From assembly GCA_965267475.1 (NCBI GenBank), contig OZ254079.1, positions 1,426,001 through 1,490,000 of the forward strand: a stretch of DNA of 64,000 nucleotides, given 5' to 3'. This stretch comes from JBCBKU01 sp965267475. Its GTDB lineage: Bacteria; Pseudomonadota; Alphaproteobacteria; Rhodobacterales; Rhodobacteraceae. A program made the translations under genes and the position numbers. Within the stretch, counting starts at the first letter, position 1. Every line of letters begins with the position of its first letter. Below the pieces are notes generated by a model. It saw only the letters and a program-made list of their open reading frames with translations. It was not told the origin of the DNA and ran no database searches. Positions 42,623-49,542 of this stretch are shown here, one piece after another.

Positions 42623-42630
42623 TGGGGCGC

Positions 42631-43115
42631 GCGCGCCGGATCCCGCCCACCCGGACGTATCCGGGGTGCCCGTTGATGCGGCCGAACCCTGTGCGAGACC
42701 CTGTGCCCGGCGATCGGAAGAGCGCCCTAGTAATAGACGCCATATCTGACGACGCCGCCGGCATAGCACCCTGTATCCGATTACCGCAGAGGGCGCGCCA
42801 TGATCGGGGTCTTGGCGTTTCAGAATGACCCACAGGCTCAGACGGAAAGCCTCGCACAGTCGGTTCCGGCTGCCGGGTTGGGGCGTTTGTTCGGCCCCAT
42901 GGCAGGCATGTTCGTCCGATTGGCAGCGCATAGCCGCCTTCAAGGGGTGCCCAGATCTTTTTTCAAAAAGATTCTGAAAAAAGATTTTGAAACTTCCCCG
43001 CTGAATTTCAGGAGAAGCGGCCCCAAATCTGTAAGAATTCGGTCTCACGCGTCTGTGAAAACGCTCTAGAGTACTGAAAATAAATACTTTTGGCGAATAG
43101 GCTCTTCGACGCGGG
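42631..43115. other. Spacer between the two 759-bp copies, no gene seen
   Basis: 485 bp. Short open frames on both strands lack ribosome-binding sites and family resemblance. The left half is G+C-rich. The right half (from 42950) is A/T-rich and contains an 11-bp inverted repeat ATCTTTTTTCA / TGAAAAAAGAT at 42955-42985. The minus strand around 42740-42780 reads a short GCYAGGVVRYGVYY before a stop, perhaps the remains of a gene. Confidence 0.5.
42955..42985. repeat. A/T-rich inverted repeat
   Basis: ATCTTTTTTCA (42955-42965) and TGAAAAAAGAT (42975-42985), perfect 11-bp arms with a 9-nt loop. Too weak in G+C to be a classical terminator. It may be a bidirectional structure or a duplication-associated sequence. 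Confidence 0.5.
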
Positions 43116-43272
43116 GTTCAAGGTTTCTCACGCGTTTTAGATGTGCGCGGATGCGCAGAACGCTGTTTCGAAACGGCCTTACATCCGCTCTCGCACAGCA
43201 TATCTCAGCGTCATCGGAAGGCAGACACACCTTCCACTGACATGAAACAGACTGACACTAAGGATAGACCAA

Positions 43273-43764
43273 ATGAAACTCGCACTGACAACCGCACTCG
43301 TTCTCGCCGCAGCCGCACCGGCTTTCGCATCGAACCAACTGGCCCTGTCGCTCGGCGTTGAGCCTGGCACAGCCACCGTCCAGGAACTGGCCGTTCTGAA
43401 GTCCACGATTGAATCTTCGGACAACGGCAACGCCTTCGCTTTTGACGGCGTGAAAGCCAAGATCAACGGCGACGTTGTTTCGACCCAGTCGGTCGCAGGC
43501 AACAGCCAGCTGGCCGCATCTCTCGGCGTCACCGGCACGGTCGGCGAATTGGCCGCTCTGAAAGGCGCGATCGAAAGCGCTGACGACAACAACATCGCAG
43601 CTGACGGCATCCGTGCCCGCCTGGCTGGCGACGTTGTCTCGACGCAGAGCGTGATCACTCCGGGCCACGAGCAGTTCGCTGCTTCGCTGGGTGTTTCGGC
43701 TCAGGACTATTCGGTTCTTGAACTGATCGAGCTGAAGTCGCGCATCGAAGAAGACCGCGACTAA
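43273..43764 (+). CDS. Exported SLGV-repeat protein, copy 2
   Basis: Encodes exactly the same 163 residues as 42029-42520. The only nucleotide difference inside the gene is a silent third-base change (GTT for GTC in the last SLGV motif). Leader and terminator are duplicated with it. Sequence further upstream differs (A/T-rich GAAAATAAATACTTTT at 43076-43091), so the copies share regulation only if the promoter lies within the repeated 157 bp. Conservation this close means either a recent duplication or continuing gene conversion. Confidence 0.85.
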   Translation: MKLALTTALVLAAAAPAFASNQLALSLGVEPGTATVQELAVLKSTIESSDNGNAFAFDGVKAKINGDVVSTQSVAGNSQLAASLGVTGTVGELAALKGAIESADDNNIAADGIRARLAGDVVSTQSVITPGHEQFAASLGVSAQDYSVLELIELKSRIEEDRD

Positions 43765-43826
43765 TCTTCTCCTCCCCGACGGGCCTGGGTCCCTCTCCCT
43801 CCCTCCCTGCTAGGCCCGACACAACA

Positions 43827-43866
43827 CCGGCCTCTGCGTCCCCACGCAGAGGCCGGTTTACGTTTG
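43827..43866 (+). terminator. Intrinsic terminator of SLGV gene copy 2
   Basis: Same 13-bp stem-loop as at 42583, copied with the repeat. On the minus strand it also lies just beyond the stop of the convergent DUF2927 gene and may serve both. Confidence 0.9.
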
Positions 43867-43885
43867 TGGGGCGCTGGAAAGGTGA

Positions 43886-44803
43886 CTAGCGAAGAGCAGA
43901 CGTGGCCAAGCGCGGCATGTGGCGTTCAACTTCGGGCTGGCGCATCCCGGACCGCAAGGCCGGATCGTACAACATCTTCAGCAGCGCTTCGTCATGCTTT
44001 GTCAGCACACCGTAGCGTTCGTTGTCATTGAAGATCGAATGCTGCGCGGTCTTGCAATCGTTCGGCAGGCCCATGCCCTGGGCGAGTTCTTCCTGAATGC
44101 AGGATGTGCGCATCCGGTCGGTATGCTCGGCCCGGATGATCGCCACAGCGCTGCGATAGCCCTTGGTTCGATCCGCATGGGGCACCGAAATGACCATGCA
44201 AAGATGGTTGGGCTGCATCCTGAGGATGCGATTGACAGACGCGTTGCTGATCCCTTCGACATTGGTCTTCAGGAATTGGCCTATCCCGCGGCGTTCGCCA
44301 TCAGACACAACCAGAATGTGGAAGTTGGCATCGCGGGCCACGGGCGCGATCGGATGCCGGGCCACCCCGGAGAGGTGGTTGAAATAGCTGCCGATCGCCT
44401 GTTTGTCGCGGGCGCGCTGCGCATCTGACACGGAGGCACCGAATGCCACCGAATAGCGGACCGGTACTTCCCAGCGCATCATAGGTTGCGACCCAGAAGC
44501 CCCATATTCGTGCCGCATCGCGATTTCGAAGAAGTTGTGGGCCAGGCGTGCAGGCGTCAATGCCATGGACGCAGGCGCGCGGTCCTGGCGAAGGTACCCT
44601 GATGATACGAGCGATTCTTGCATAGAGGCGTAGTGCCGCGCCAAAGGGGTGGCATAGAGGCCGATCCCGGGCATTTTCGACTTAACGGATGCACTTTCGG
44701 CTGCAAGGCTTTGCGGGAAAAGCGAAATCGCGGCGCAGGTCAGCGCAGCCATCACGGTCTTTTTCCAGACGTATCCAGTCGCTTTCGCGGCTGTTCCTTG
44801 CAT
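43886..44803 (-). CDS. DUF2927 domain protein, exported
   Basis: About 305 residues with a signal peptide-like start (TVMAALTCAAISLFPQSLAAES). The DUF2927 core follows: MMRWEVPVRYSVAFGASV, YFNHLSGVARHPI, FHILVVSDGERRG, and the conserved SCIQEELAQGMGLPNDC near the C-terminal third, after which the protein ends in a basic tail. The EELAQ..GL motif looks like a degenerate HExxH helix, so a relation to zincin proteases is possible but unproven. AAGGGG supports the ATG at 44803. It sits, reversed, between the SLGV paralogues. Confidence 0.85.
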   Translation of the reverse strand: MQGTAAKATGYVWKKTVMAALTCAAISLFPQSLAAESASVKSKMPGIGLYATPLARHYASMQESLVSSGYLRQDRAPASMALTPARLAHNFFEIAMRHEYGASGSQPMMRWEVPVRYSVAFGASVSDAQRARDKQAIGSYFNHLSGVARHPIAPVARDANFHILVVSDGERRGIGQFLKTNVEGISNASVNRILRMQPNHLCMVISVPHADRTKGYRSAVAIIRAEHTDRMRTSCIQEELAQGMGLPNDCKTAQHSIFNDNERYGVLTKHDEALLKMLYDPALRSGMRQPEVERHMPRLATSALR

Positions 44804-45205
44804 GCGCGGCCCCTTTCGCAGTGTCAGGAGCAGACAGTAGGACACGATTTCGCGATCTGGCAAGGGGGTCGGCGCAATGCCGGCAGACTTGACCTTGCGG
44901 CAACGCGGGAACGCATCTTCGTGCGCAGTCGTCAGATGATCCGCTGAATTGAAAGCCCGGGTCGCGGAAAAAGCTGGGAGAGCCATTTTGGATTCCGCGT
45001 AAGCCTTTGAAAAAAATTTACATTTTGCGCGCGCGGGTCCGGCCGTTCAGGTCAAGGAACCTCACGCAAATGCTTTGTGCGGAAACGCGCGAAACCCTGT
45101 CTCAAAACGGGTCTTAGCAGGGCAGTTGCACAGCATACCTAGGCGTCAATCAAACCCGAAACAGCCATGTCCAAATCCAGCAGATTGACCAGAAGGATCC
45201 CAGCT
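44804..45205. promoter_or_regulatory. Divergent region with the leader of the third SLGV gene
   Basis: 402 bp. The first part serves the DUF2927 gene. An A/T-rich stretch (TTTGAAAAAAATTTACATTT, 45006-45025) precedes 45050-45205, the segment related to the leaders of the two identical SLGV genes (GTCAAGG, CTCACGC, TTTGTGCGG, CTGTCTCAAAACGG, GCACAGCATA, GCGTCA). No gene is visible in it. Confidence 0.6.
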
Positions 45206-45565
45206 ATGACCAGAACTGCCCTTACGTTTGCCCTTGTTCTTGTTACTGCCGCCCCAGCCTTTGCGACCGAACAGCTTGCGCGGTCGCTTGGTGTGATCCC
45301 CGGTATCGCATCGCTCGGAGAGCTGGCGCTTCTCAAGTCCACGTTGGAAAGTGAAGACGACAACAACAACCGCGACTTCCGCTATCGACGGGACCGCCTG
45401 AACGCGCGTGCGATGGTCGAGGGCTTCGATCTGTCGCCGGACCACTTGCGTTTGGCCGCGTCGCTTGGCGTCCGGGCGCAGGATCACTCGGTTGCCGATC
45501 TTCTGGAGATGCACGCAGACCGGAAGGCCCGCCGCGAGGCACGCCGCGCTTTTTGGCGCCGCTGA
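45206..45565 (+). CDS. Exported SLGV-repeat protein, short paralogue
   Basis: A 119-residue protein: signal peptide MTRTALTFALVLVTAAPAFA, then EQLARSLGVIPGIASLGELALLKSTLESEDDNNN, matching repeat 1 of the 163-residue proteins, and LRLAASLGVRAQDHSVADLLEM, matching their last repeat. The middle repeat and the GDVVSTQSV motif are missing. In their place is an Arg/Asp-rich RDFRYRRDRLNAR, and the C-terminus is strongly basic (ARREARRAFWRR), opposite in charge to the acidic tail of the other copies. AAGGAT lies 9 bases before the ATG. Related leader upstream. lolC begins 102 bp downstream. Confidence 0.8.
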   Translation: MTRTALTFALVLVTAAPAFATEQLARSLGVIPGIASLGELALLKSTLESEDDNNNRDFRYRRDRLNARAMVEGFDLSPDHLRLAASLGVRAQDHSVADLLEMHADRKARREARRAFWRR

Positions 45566-45667
45566 CGGGCGGTTTCCGCCAGACCGGTTGGGACCATGGC
45601 TTGACGCTTGGTCCGGAAACCCGCAAGGCTTCCGCCACAACAGAGCAGAAAAAACCAAGGAGCAGTC

Positions 45668-46954
45668 GTGGCAGGCACCACGCGCCCGTTTGCAAGGTTC
45701 GAATGGTTGATCGCCTGGCGGTATTTGCGTGCCAAACGCGCCGAGGGCGGTGTCAGCGTCATGACCTGGATCAGCCTGATCGGAATTACGTTGGCCGTCG
45801 CCGCGCTGATCATCACGCTGGCCGTTCGGGCTGGCTTCCGCGAAGAATTCGTGGACTCGATCCTGGGGGCGAACGCCCATGTCACTGTCTACGCCGCAGC
45901 GCGTGCGGCCGAGAATGGCGGGATCAGCCGGACGATTTCGAATTATGAAGCTGTCGCCGCCGAAATTGCCCAGATCCCCGGCGTGACCCGTGCTGCTCCG
46001 CTTGTCAAAGGCCAGGTCATGGCCACGGCGGCGGGCCGTCCATCGGGGGTTGAGGTCTTCGGCATCGCAAAAGAAGATCTGATGACCCTTGAACGCATCG
46101 CCGATCCGGAGACCGGGCGCGGCGACATTCAGCGCTTTGATGACGGGGTGGCCATTGGGACCGGCGTTGCGCGGGAACTTGGCGTCGATGTGGGCGACGT
46201 CATCCGCATCATTTCACCCAACGGGATCAAGACCGCGTTCGGCACATCCCCGCGTGTCTCGGATTATGAGATTGTCTATGTCTTTTCGGCCGGTCGGTTC
46301 GATATCGACCGAACGCGGGTCTACATGCCCTTTGCGGAAGCTCAGATCTATTTCGACCGGGACGGGGTGGCCGATGAGATCGAGGTTATGGTCGACGCTC
46401 CGGAAGAGATCGACCGCTTTGCGGCGCCGCTTCTTCGAGCCGGAGGGGACGGCGCGCTGCTTTGGACATGGCGAGACCGGTCAGGCGCATTCCTTCGCGC
46501 GCTGGAGGTCGAAGATACCGTCATGTTCGTTCTGATGTCGGTTCTGGTTCTGATCGCCTCGATGAACATCATTTCCGGCCTTGTGATGCTGGTCAAAAAC
46601 AAGGGCCGCGACATCGGGATCTTGCGGACCATGGGTCTGACCGAGGGCTCGGTCATGCGGGTTTTCTTCATCTGCGGCGCGTTGGTCGGCCTGATCGGGA
46701 CCATCTTTGGCGTGATCCTGGGCTGCCTTTTCGCGATATATTTCGATCAGATCCTGGCCTTCGTGAACGGTGCGGCTGGCGGCGGTGTCTGGGACGCTTC
46801 GATCCGCGGGATCTATCGCTTGCCCGCCAAGCTTGAGATGGGTGATGTGCTTGCCGCGGTGGGGCTGTCTTTGTTCCTGTCTTTCGTCATCACGCTGTTC
46901 CCGGCCCGCCGCGCGGCGCGTCTGAACCCGGTCGAGGCGCTTCGCTATGAGTGA
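45668..46954 (+). CDS. lolC: Lipoprotein-releasing ABC transporter permease LolC/E
   Basis: A 428-residue inner-membrane component of the LolCDE-type complex that extracts outer-membrane lipoproteins and hands them to LolA. Four membrane helices: one near residue 30 (VMTWISLIGITLAVAALIITLAV) before a large periplasmic MacB-like domain, and three in the C-terminal FtsX domain (FVLMSVLVLIASMNIISGLVMLVKNK with ILRTMGLTEGSVMRVF, then VGLIGTIFGVILGCLFAIYF, then the last). The GTG at 45668 follows AAGGAG. As in many alphaproteobacteria a single LolC/E-type protein probably forms a homodimer (LolF-like). lolD overlaps its end by 8 bp. Confidence 0.93.
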   Translation: MAGTTRPFARFEWLIAWRYLRAKRAEGGVSVMTWISLIGITLAVAALIITLAVRAGFREEFVDSILGANAHVTVYAAARAAENGGISRTISNYEAVAAEIAQIPGVTRAAPLVKGQVMATAAGRPSGVEVFGIAKEDLMTLERIADPETGRGDIQRFDDGVAIGTGVARELGVDVGDVIRIISPNGIKTAFGTSPRVSDYEIVYVFSAGRFDIDRTRVYMPFAEAQIYFDRDGVADEIEVMVDAPEEIDRFAAPLLRAGGDGALLWTWRDRSGAFLRALEVEDTVMFVLMSVLVLIASMNIISGLVMLVKNKGRDIGILRTMGLTEGSVMRVFFICGALVGLIGTIFGVILGCLFAIYFDQILAFVNGAAGGGVWDASIRGIYRLPAKLEMGDVLAAVGLSLFLSFVITLFPARRAARLNPVEALRYE

Positions 46955-47630
46955 TCCGACCCTGTCTTTGCGGGATGTCTCGAAGGCTTACAAGCGTGGG
47001 ACCCCCGGCGAAGTCCGCGTGCTGGACGGCGCAAGCCTTGCCATTGCACCCGGCGAAATCGTGGCTTTGGTGGCCCCATCAGGCGCGGGCAAGTCCACGC
47101 TTCTGCACATTGCCGGGCTGCTGGATACGGCCGACGCAGGGCAGGTCTTGTTCGGAGGCACGGATATGTCCACCTTGTCCGACCGCAAGCGCACCGAGGC
47201 GCGGCGCCGGGATGCCGGGTTCATCTATCAGTTCCATCACCTGTTGCCCGAGTTCACGGCAATGGAAAACATTGCCTTGCCCCAACTGGCCGACGGCGCC
47301 TCGGCAGAAGCTGCTGGAGCCCGGGCCCGCGCGTTGCTGGATCTCGTCGGCCTGTCGGACCGGGCCGATCATCGCCCGGCAGCCTTGTCGGGGGGCGAAC
47401 AGCAACGCGTCGCCTTTTGTCGGGCTCTGGCGAACGAACCGCGGCTTCTCCTCGCGGATGAACCCACTGGCAACCTGGATCCGGCCACCTCCGATGCCGT
47501 TTTCGATGTTCTTGTCAAACTTGTGCGCGGCACCGGGCTCGCGGCGCTAATCGCGACGCACAACCACGATCTCGCAGCTCGCATGGACCGCGTTCTGACG
47601 CTTGAAGGCGGCAAGATCACGCAGCGCTGA
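46947..47630 (+). CDS. lolD: Lipoprotein-releasing ABC transporter ATP-binding protein
   Basis: A 227-residue ATPase energising LolC. Walker A APSGAGKSTLLH near residue 43, Q-loop in FIYQFHHLLPEFTAMEN, the signature LSGGEQQRVAFCRAL near 145, Walker B LLLADEPTGNLD near 165 and the H-loop THNHDLA. The FHHLLPEFTA segment is typical of LolD rather than other MacB-type ATPases. The gene overlaps lolC by 8 bp, so translation is coupled. It converges with a 14-bp overlap on the kinase-like gene. Confidence 0.95.
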   Translation: MSDPTLSLRDVSKAYKRGTPGEVRVLDGASLAIAPGEIVALVAPSGAGKSTLLHIAGLLDTADAGQVLFGGTDMSTLSDRKRTEARRRDAGFIYQFHHLLPEFTAMENIALPQLADGASAEAAGARARALLDLVGLSDRADHRPAALSGGEQQRVAFCRALANEPRLLLADEPTGNLDPATSDAVFDVLVKLVRGTGLAALIATHNHDLAARMDRVLTLEGGKITQR

Positions 47631-48543
47631 GATACCGGTCGATTGCTGTCCGCAGGTTTCCCAAATGTCGGGGATGCGGTGCCTCGGGAACAAGGCGACC
47701 GCTGAGTTCTTCGGCGATAAAAAACGGCAACAGGGCTTCGGCTTCGTCCAGCGCAATGAGATCGCCGTCGCCCAGCAACGCATCGCAGTCCGCTTTGGAC
47801 AGACCCCAACGCCAGGGTCCCGTCGCGGCGGGGTCGGAGAATTCGAGATAGACGAGGAACCGCGCGATGTCCTTGGCCAGCGCCAAATGCCGCCGGTTTT
47901 GAATATCGACGCCCCAAATCATGCCGTCGTCGACCATAAGATTGATCGGCACGAAGTCACCGTGGCTGCGGGCCCGCGTGATGGGCTGGCCTTTAAGGAA
48001 AAAGCGATCAGCCGCCATGGCATTGATCAAACCGATCATCCGCGCCTTGTCCTTGGGGTCAGGAATGTCGCCCAGTTCGTCAAATCGCTTCTGTATCCAG
48101 AACCCCCCGCCGAAGGGGTCCGTCTGGCGCCGGTCCCTGACATAGGTGCCCAGCCAGCGTCCGGCTTCGTGCAGCAAGTCGGATCTGCTGATCTTGTCCT
48201 GCTTAAGGGCCTTGTCGGTTCGCAGACCACCAGCGCGCGACATCAAAACCAAAGGGGTGGTCTCGCTGGCGTAGATCAGCTTGGGCACCCGGTATCGCCC
48301 CTTGGACATGCGGGGTGCCTGATGGGCCAGTTCGGCGGCCTGTGCTGTCGCCATCTCTTGAGCGGTGTCGCCCATATGGATCTTCAAGATCAGATCCTTG
48401 CCTTTGAGCTTCGCTTGGAACACCGCGCGATCGGCTTTCGCCGACAGGCAGTCGCCCAGATCCAGATCTTTCAGGTCAGGGTCGCAGGCCACAGCCTTCT
48501 GTACGGCTTCCGTGGCCGCAAGGATCTGGTCGAGCGGGATCAC
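47617..48543 (-). CDS. Phosphotransferase-like protein (APH/choline kinase fold)
   Basis: A 308-residue protein with the two-lobed small-molecule kinase fold. The N-lobe has a Lys in KDLILKIHMG near residue 52. The catalytic loop is SHGDFVPINLMV near 190 (H-G-D...N), followed by MIWGVDIQN supplying the metal-binding Asp. This matches aminoglycoside/choline/fructosamine kinases and the lipopolysaccharide kinase group. The substrate cannot be named. It follows the YdcZ-type transporter by 4 bp and is probably co-transcribed. The fold assignment is by motif. Confidence 0.7.
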   Translation of the reverse strand: MIPLDQILAATEAVQKAVACDPDLKDLDLGDCLSAKADRAVFQAKLKGKDLILKIHMGDTAQEMATAQAAELAHQAPRMSKGRYRVPKLIYASETTPLVLMSRAGGLRTDKALKQDKISRSDLLHEAGRWLGTYVRDRRQTDPFGGGFWIQKRFDELGDIPDPKDKARMIGLINAMAADRFFLKGQPITRARSHGDFVPINLMVDDGMIWGVDIQNRRHLALAKDIARFLVYLEFSDPAATGPWRWGLSKADCDALLGDGDLIALDEAEALLPFFIAEELSGRLVPEAPHPRHLGNLRTAIDRYLSAA

Positions 48544-48547
48544 CGCC

Positions 48548-48997
48548 TTAGCGCGCCATCTGGGTCAAAGCGACCCCGGCGGCCATAACCGCGATGCCCG
48601 CCGCGCGGGTGGCTGTCAGGGCGGATTGCTGGGCGCCGAACAGCCCGAAATGGTCGATCAGCGCTGCCGAGATCAACTGCCCCAGAAGGACAAAAAACAC
48701 CGCGTTTCCAACGCCGAACTGGGGGGCCACCCAGGTGATCGACAGGACATAGAATGCGATCAGGAGACCGGCCGCAAAAAGATGCGCGGGCTGGGAGGGC
48801 AGGGTCGCCAGGGCCCGGGGTCCGCTCGTGGCCACCATGGTCGCCAAGGCCGCGACGAATGCCACCACGAACAGCACAGTGGCGGCAGCGGCGGGAGAGC
48901 CAATCCGCGCTCCAAGCGCTGCATTCAACGCCGCCAGGATCGGGATGCCGATCCCCGCGGCAAGCATGACGACGGCAAATCCGTAGGTCGGTGGCAT
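48548..48997 (-). CDS. DMT superfamily transporter, YdcZ (DUF606) family
   Basis: A 149-residue protein of five hydrophobic helices, a half-size DMT permease: GFAVVMLAAGIGIPILAALNAALGARIGSP at the start, LLIAFYVLSITWVAPQFGVGNAVFFVLLGQLISAALIDHFGLFG in the middle, GIAVMAAGVALTQMAR at the end. The LLGQLxSAxxIDHFG motif is the signature of YdcZ. It probably works as a dimer, substrate unknown. AAAGGAG precedes the ATG, but this site is one arm of an inverted repeat (see regulatory entry). Confidence 0.88.
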   Translation of the reverse strand: MPPTYGFAVVMLAAGIGIPILAALNAALGARIGSPAAAATVLFVVAFVAALATMVATSGPRALATLPSQPAHLFAAGLLIAFYVLSITWVAPQFGVGNAVFFVLLGQLISAALIDHFGLFGAQQSALTATRAAGIAVMAAGVALTQMAR

Positions 48998-49005
48998 GGG
49001 GGTCT

Positions 49006-49030
49006 CCTTTGATCATTACTGAATCAAAGG
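49006..49030 (-). promoter_or_regulatory. Hairpin overlapping the ribosome-binding site of the YdcZ-type gene
   Basis: On the minus strand CCTTTGAT and ATCAAAGG (8 of 8 bp, 9-nt loop) are followed directly by AGACCCCC and the ATG. The second arm contains the AAAGG of the Shine-Dalgarno sequence, so folding would mask it. It could also be a DNA operator. The cytochrome c gene starts divergently 107 bp away. Confidence 0.55.
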
Positions 49031-49136
49031 CCCGGCTCTGTGTCACCCCCAGAAATCCGTCCAATCTTGACCTCAATCAACGCATGGGACCGGGATGCCG
49101 ACTATCCTTTGAACATCCCAGACAAAGGAGGCCGAG

Positions 49137-49541
49137 ATGTATGGAACCCGTATACTGTCTTTTTGTGCCATTGCGCTTTGCGGCGAGGCAACGGTTGCCT
49201 TGGCCGATGCAGCCGAGGGTGCAGACATATTCGCCACGTATTGCGTCGCCTGCCACGGAGAAGAAGGCCGGGGCGATGGCCGAATGGCGCCTATCCTCAG
49301 CATCCTTCCTGCCGATCTGACGCAGCTCAGTGCCGAAAACGATGGTGTTTTCCCCACAAGCCGCATTACCCGAAAAATCGATGGACGCGATCCATTGCTG
49401 GCGCATGGCGGCGTCATGCCGCTTTACGGGATGTTCTTTGAGGGCAACGATCAGGCCATCGCGTCCGAGACCGGCCAACCGATCCTGACATCGAAACCAA
49501 TCGTCGATGTGACCGAATTCCTGATGTCCATTCAGGAATGA
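49137..49541 (+). CDS. Small periplasmic cytochrome c
   Basis: A 134-residue class I c-type cytochrome. The signal peptide is MYGTRILSFCAIALCGEATVALA. The heme motif CVACHGEEGRGDG lies near residue 36 (Cys-Val-Ala-Cys-His). The distal Met ligand is probably in GGVMPLYG near 93, and the protein ends in a helix VTEFLMSIQE. An AAAGGAGG lies before the ATG. It probably carries electrons in the periplasm. There is no oxidase or dehydrogenase gene nearby to identify its partner. Confidence 0.88.
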   Translation: MYGTRILSFCAIALCGEATVALADAAEGADIFATYCVACHGEEGRGDGRMAPILSILPADLTQLSAENDGVFPTSRITRKIDGRDPLLAHGGVMPLYGMFFEGNDQAIASETGQPILTSKPIVDVTEFLMSIQE

Positions 49542-49542
49542 T

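Larger units (their letters stand above)
41872..42630 (+). repeat. 759-bp direct repeat, copy 1 (leader, SLGV-repeat gene, terminator)
   Basis: The sequence recurs at 43116-43874 (offset 1244) with only two differences that I find: C at 42451 against T at 43695, a silent change, and C at 42567 against T at 43811 after the gene. The repeat covers the 157-bp leader, the complete gene and the terminator. The flanks are unrelated. Confidence 0.95.
43116..43874 (+). repeat. 759-bp direct repeat, copy 2
   Basis: Second copy of the unit at 41872-42630, two substitutions apart. It ends inside the intergenic space 11 bp before the DUF2927 stop codon, which is convergent. Confidence 0.95.

Noticed and set aside
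42411..43069. Open frames of 89-148 codons in the spacer between the 759-bp repeats
   Set aside because: No ribosome-binding sites, low-complexity translation, not duplicated, and no family resemblance.
41872..43874. CRISPR or insertion sequence as explanation of the repeated sequence
   Set aside because: There are only two long copies without short regular repeats, no transposase, no terminal inverted repeats and no target duplication. The unit is a gene with its leader and terminator.
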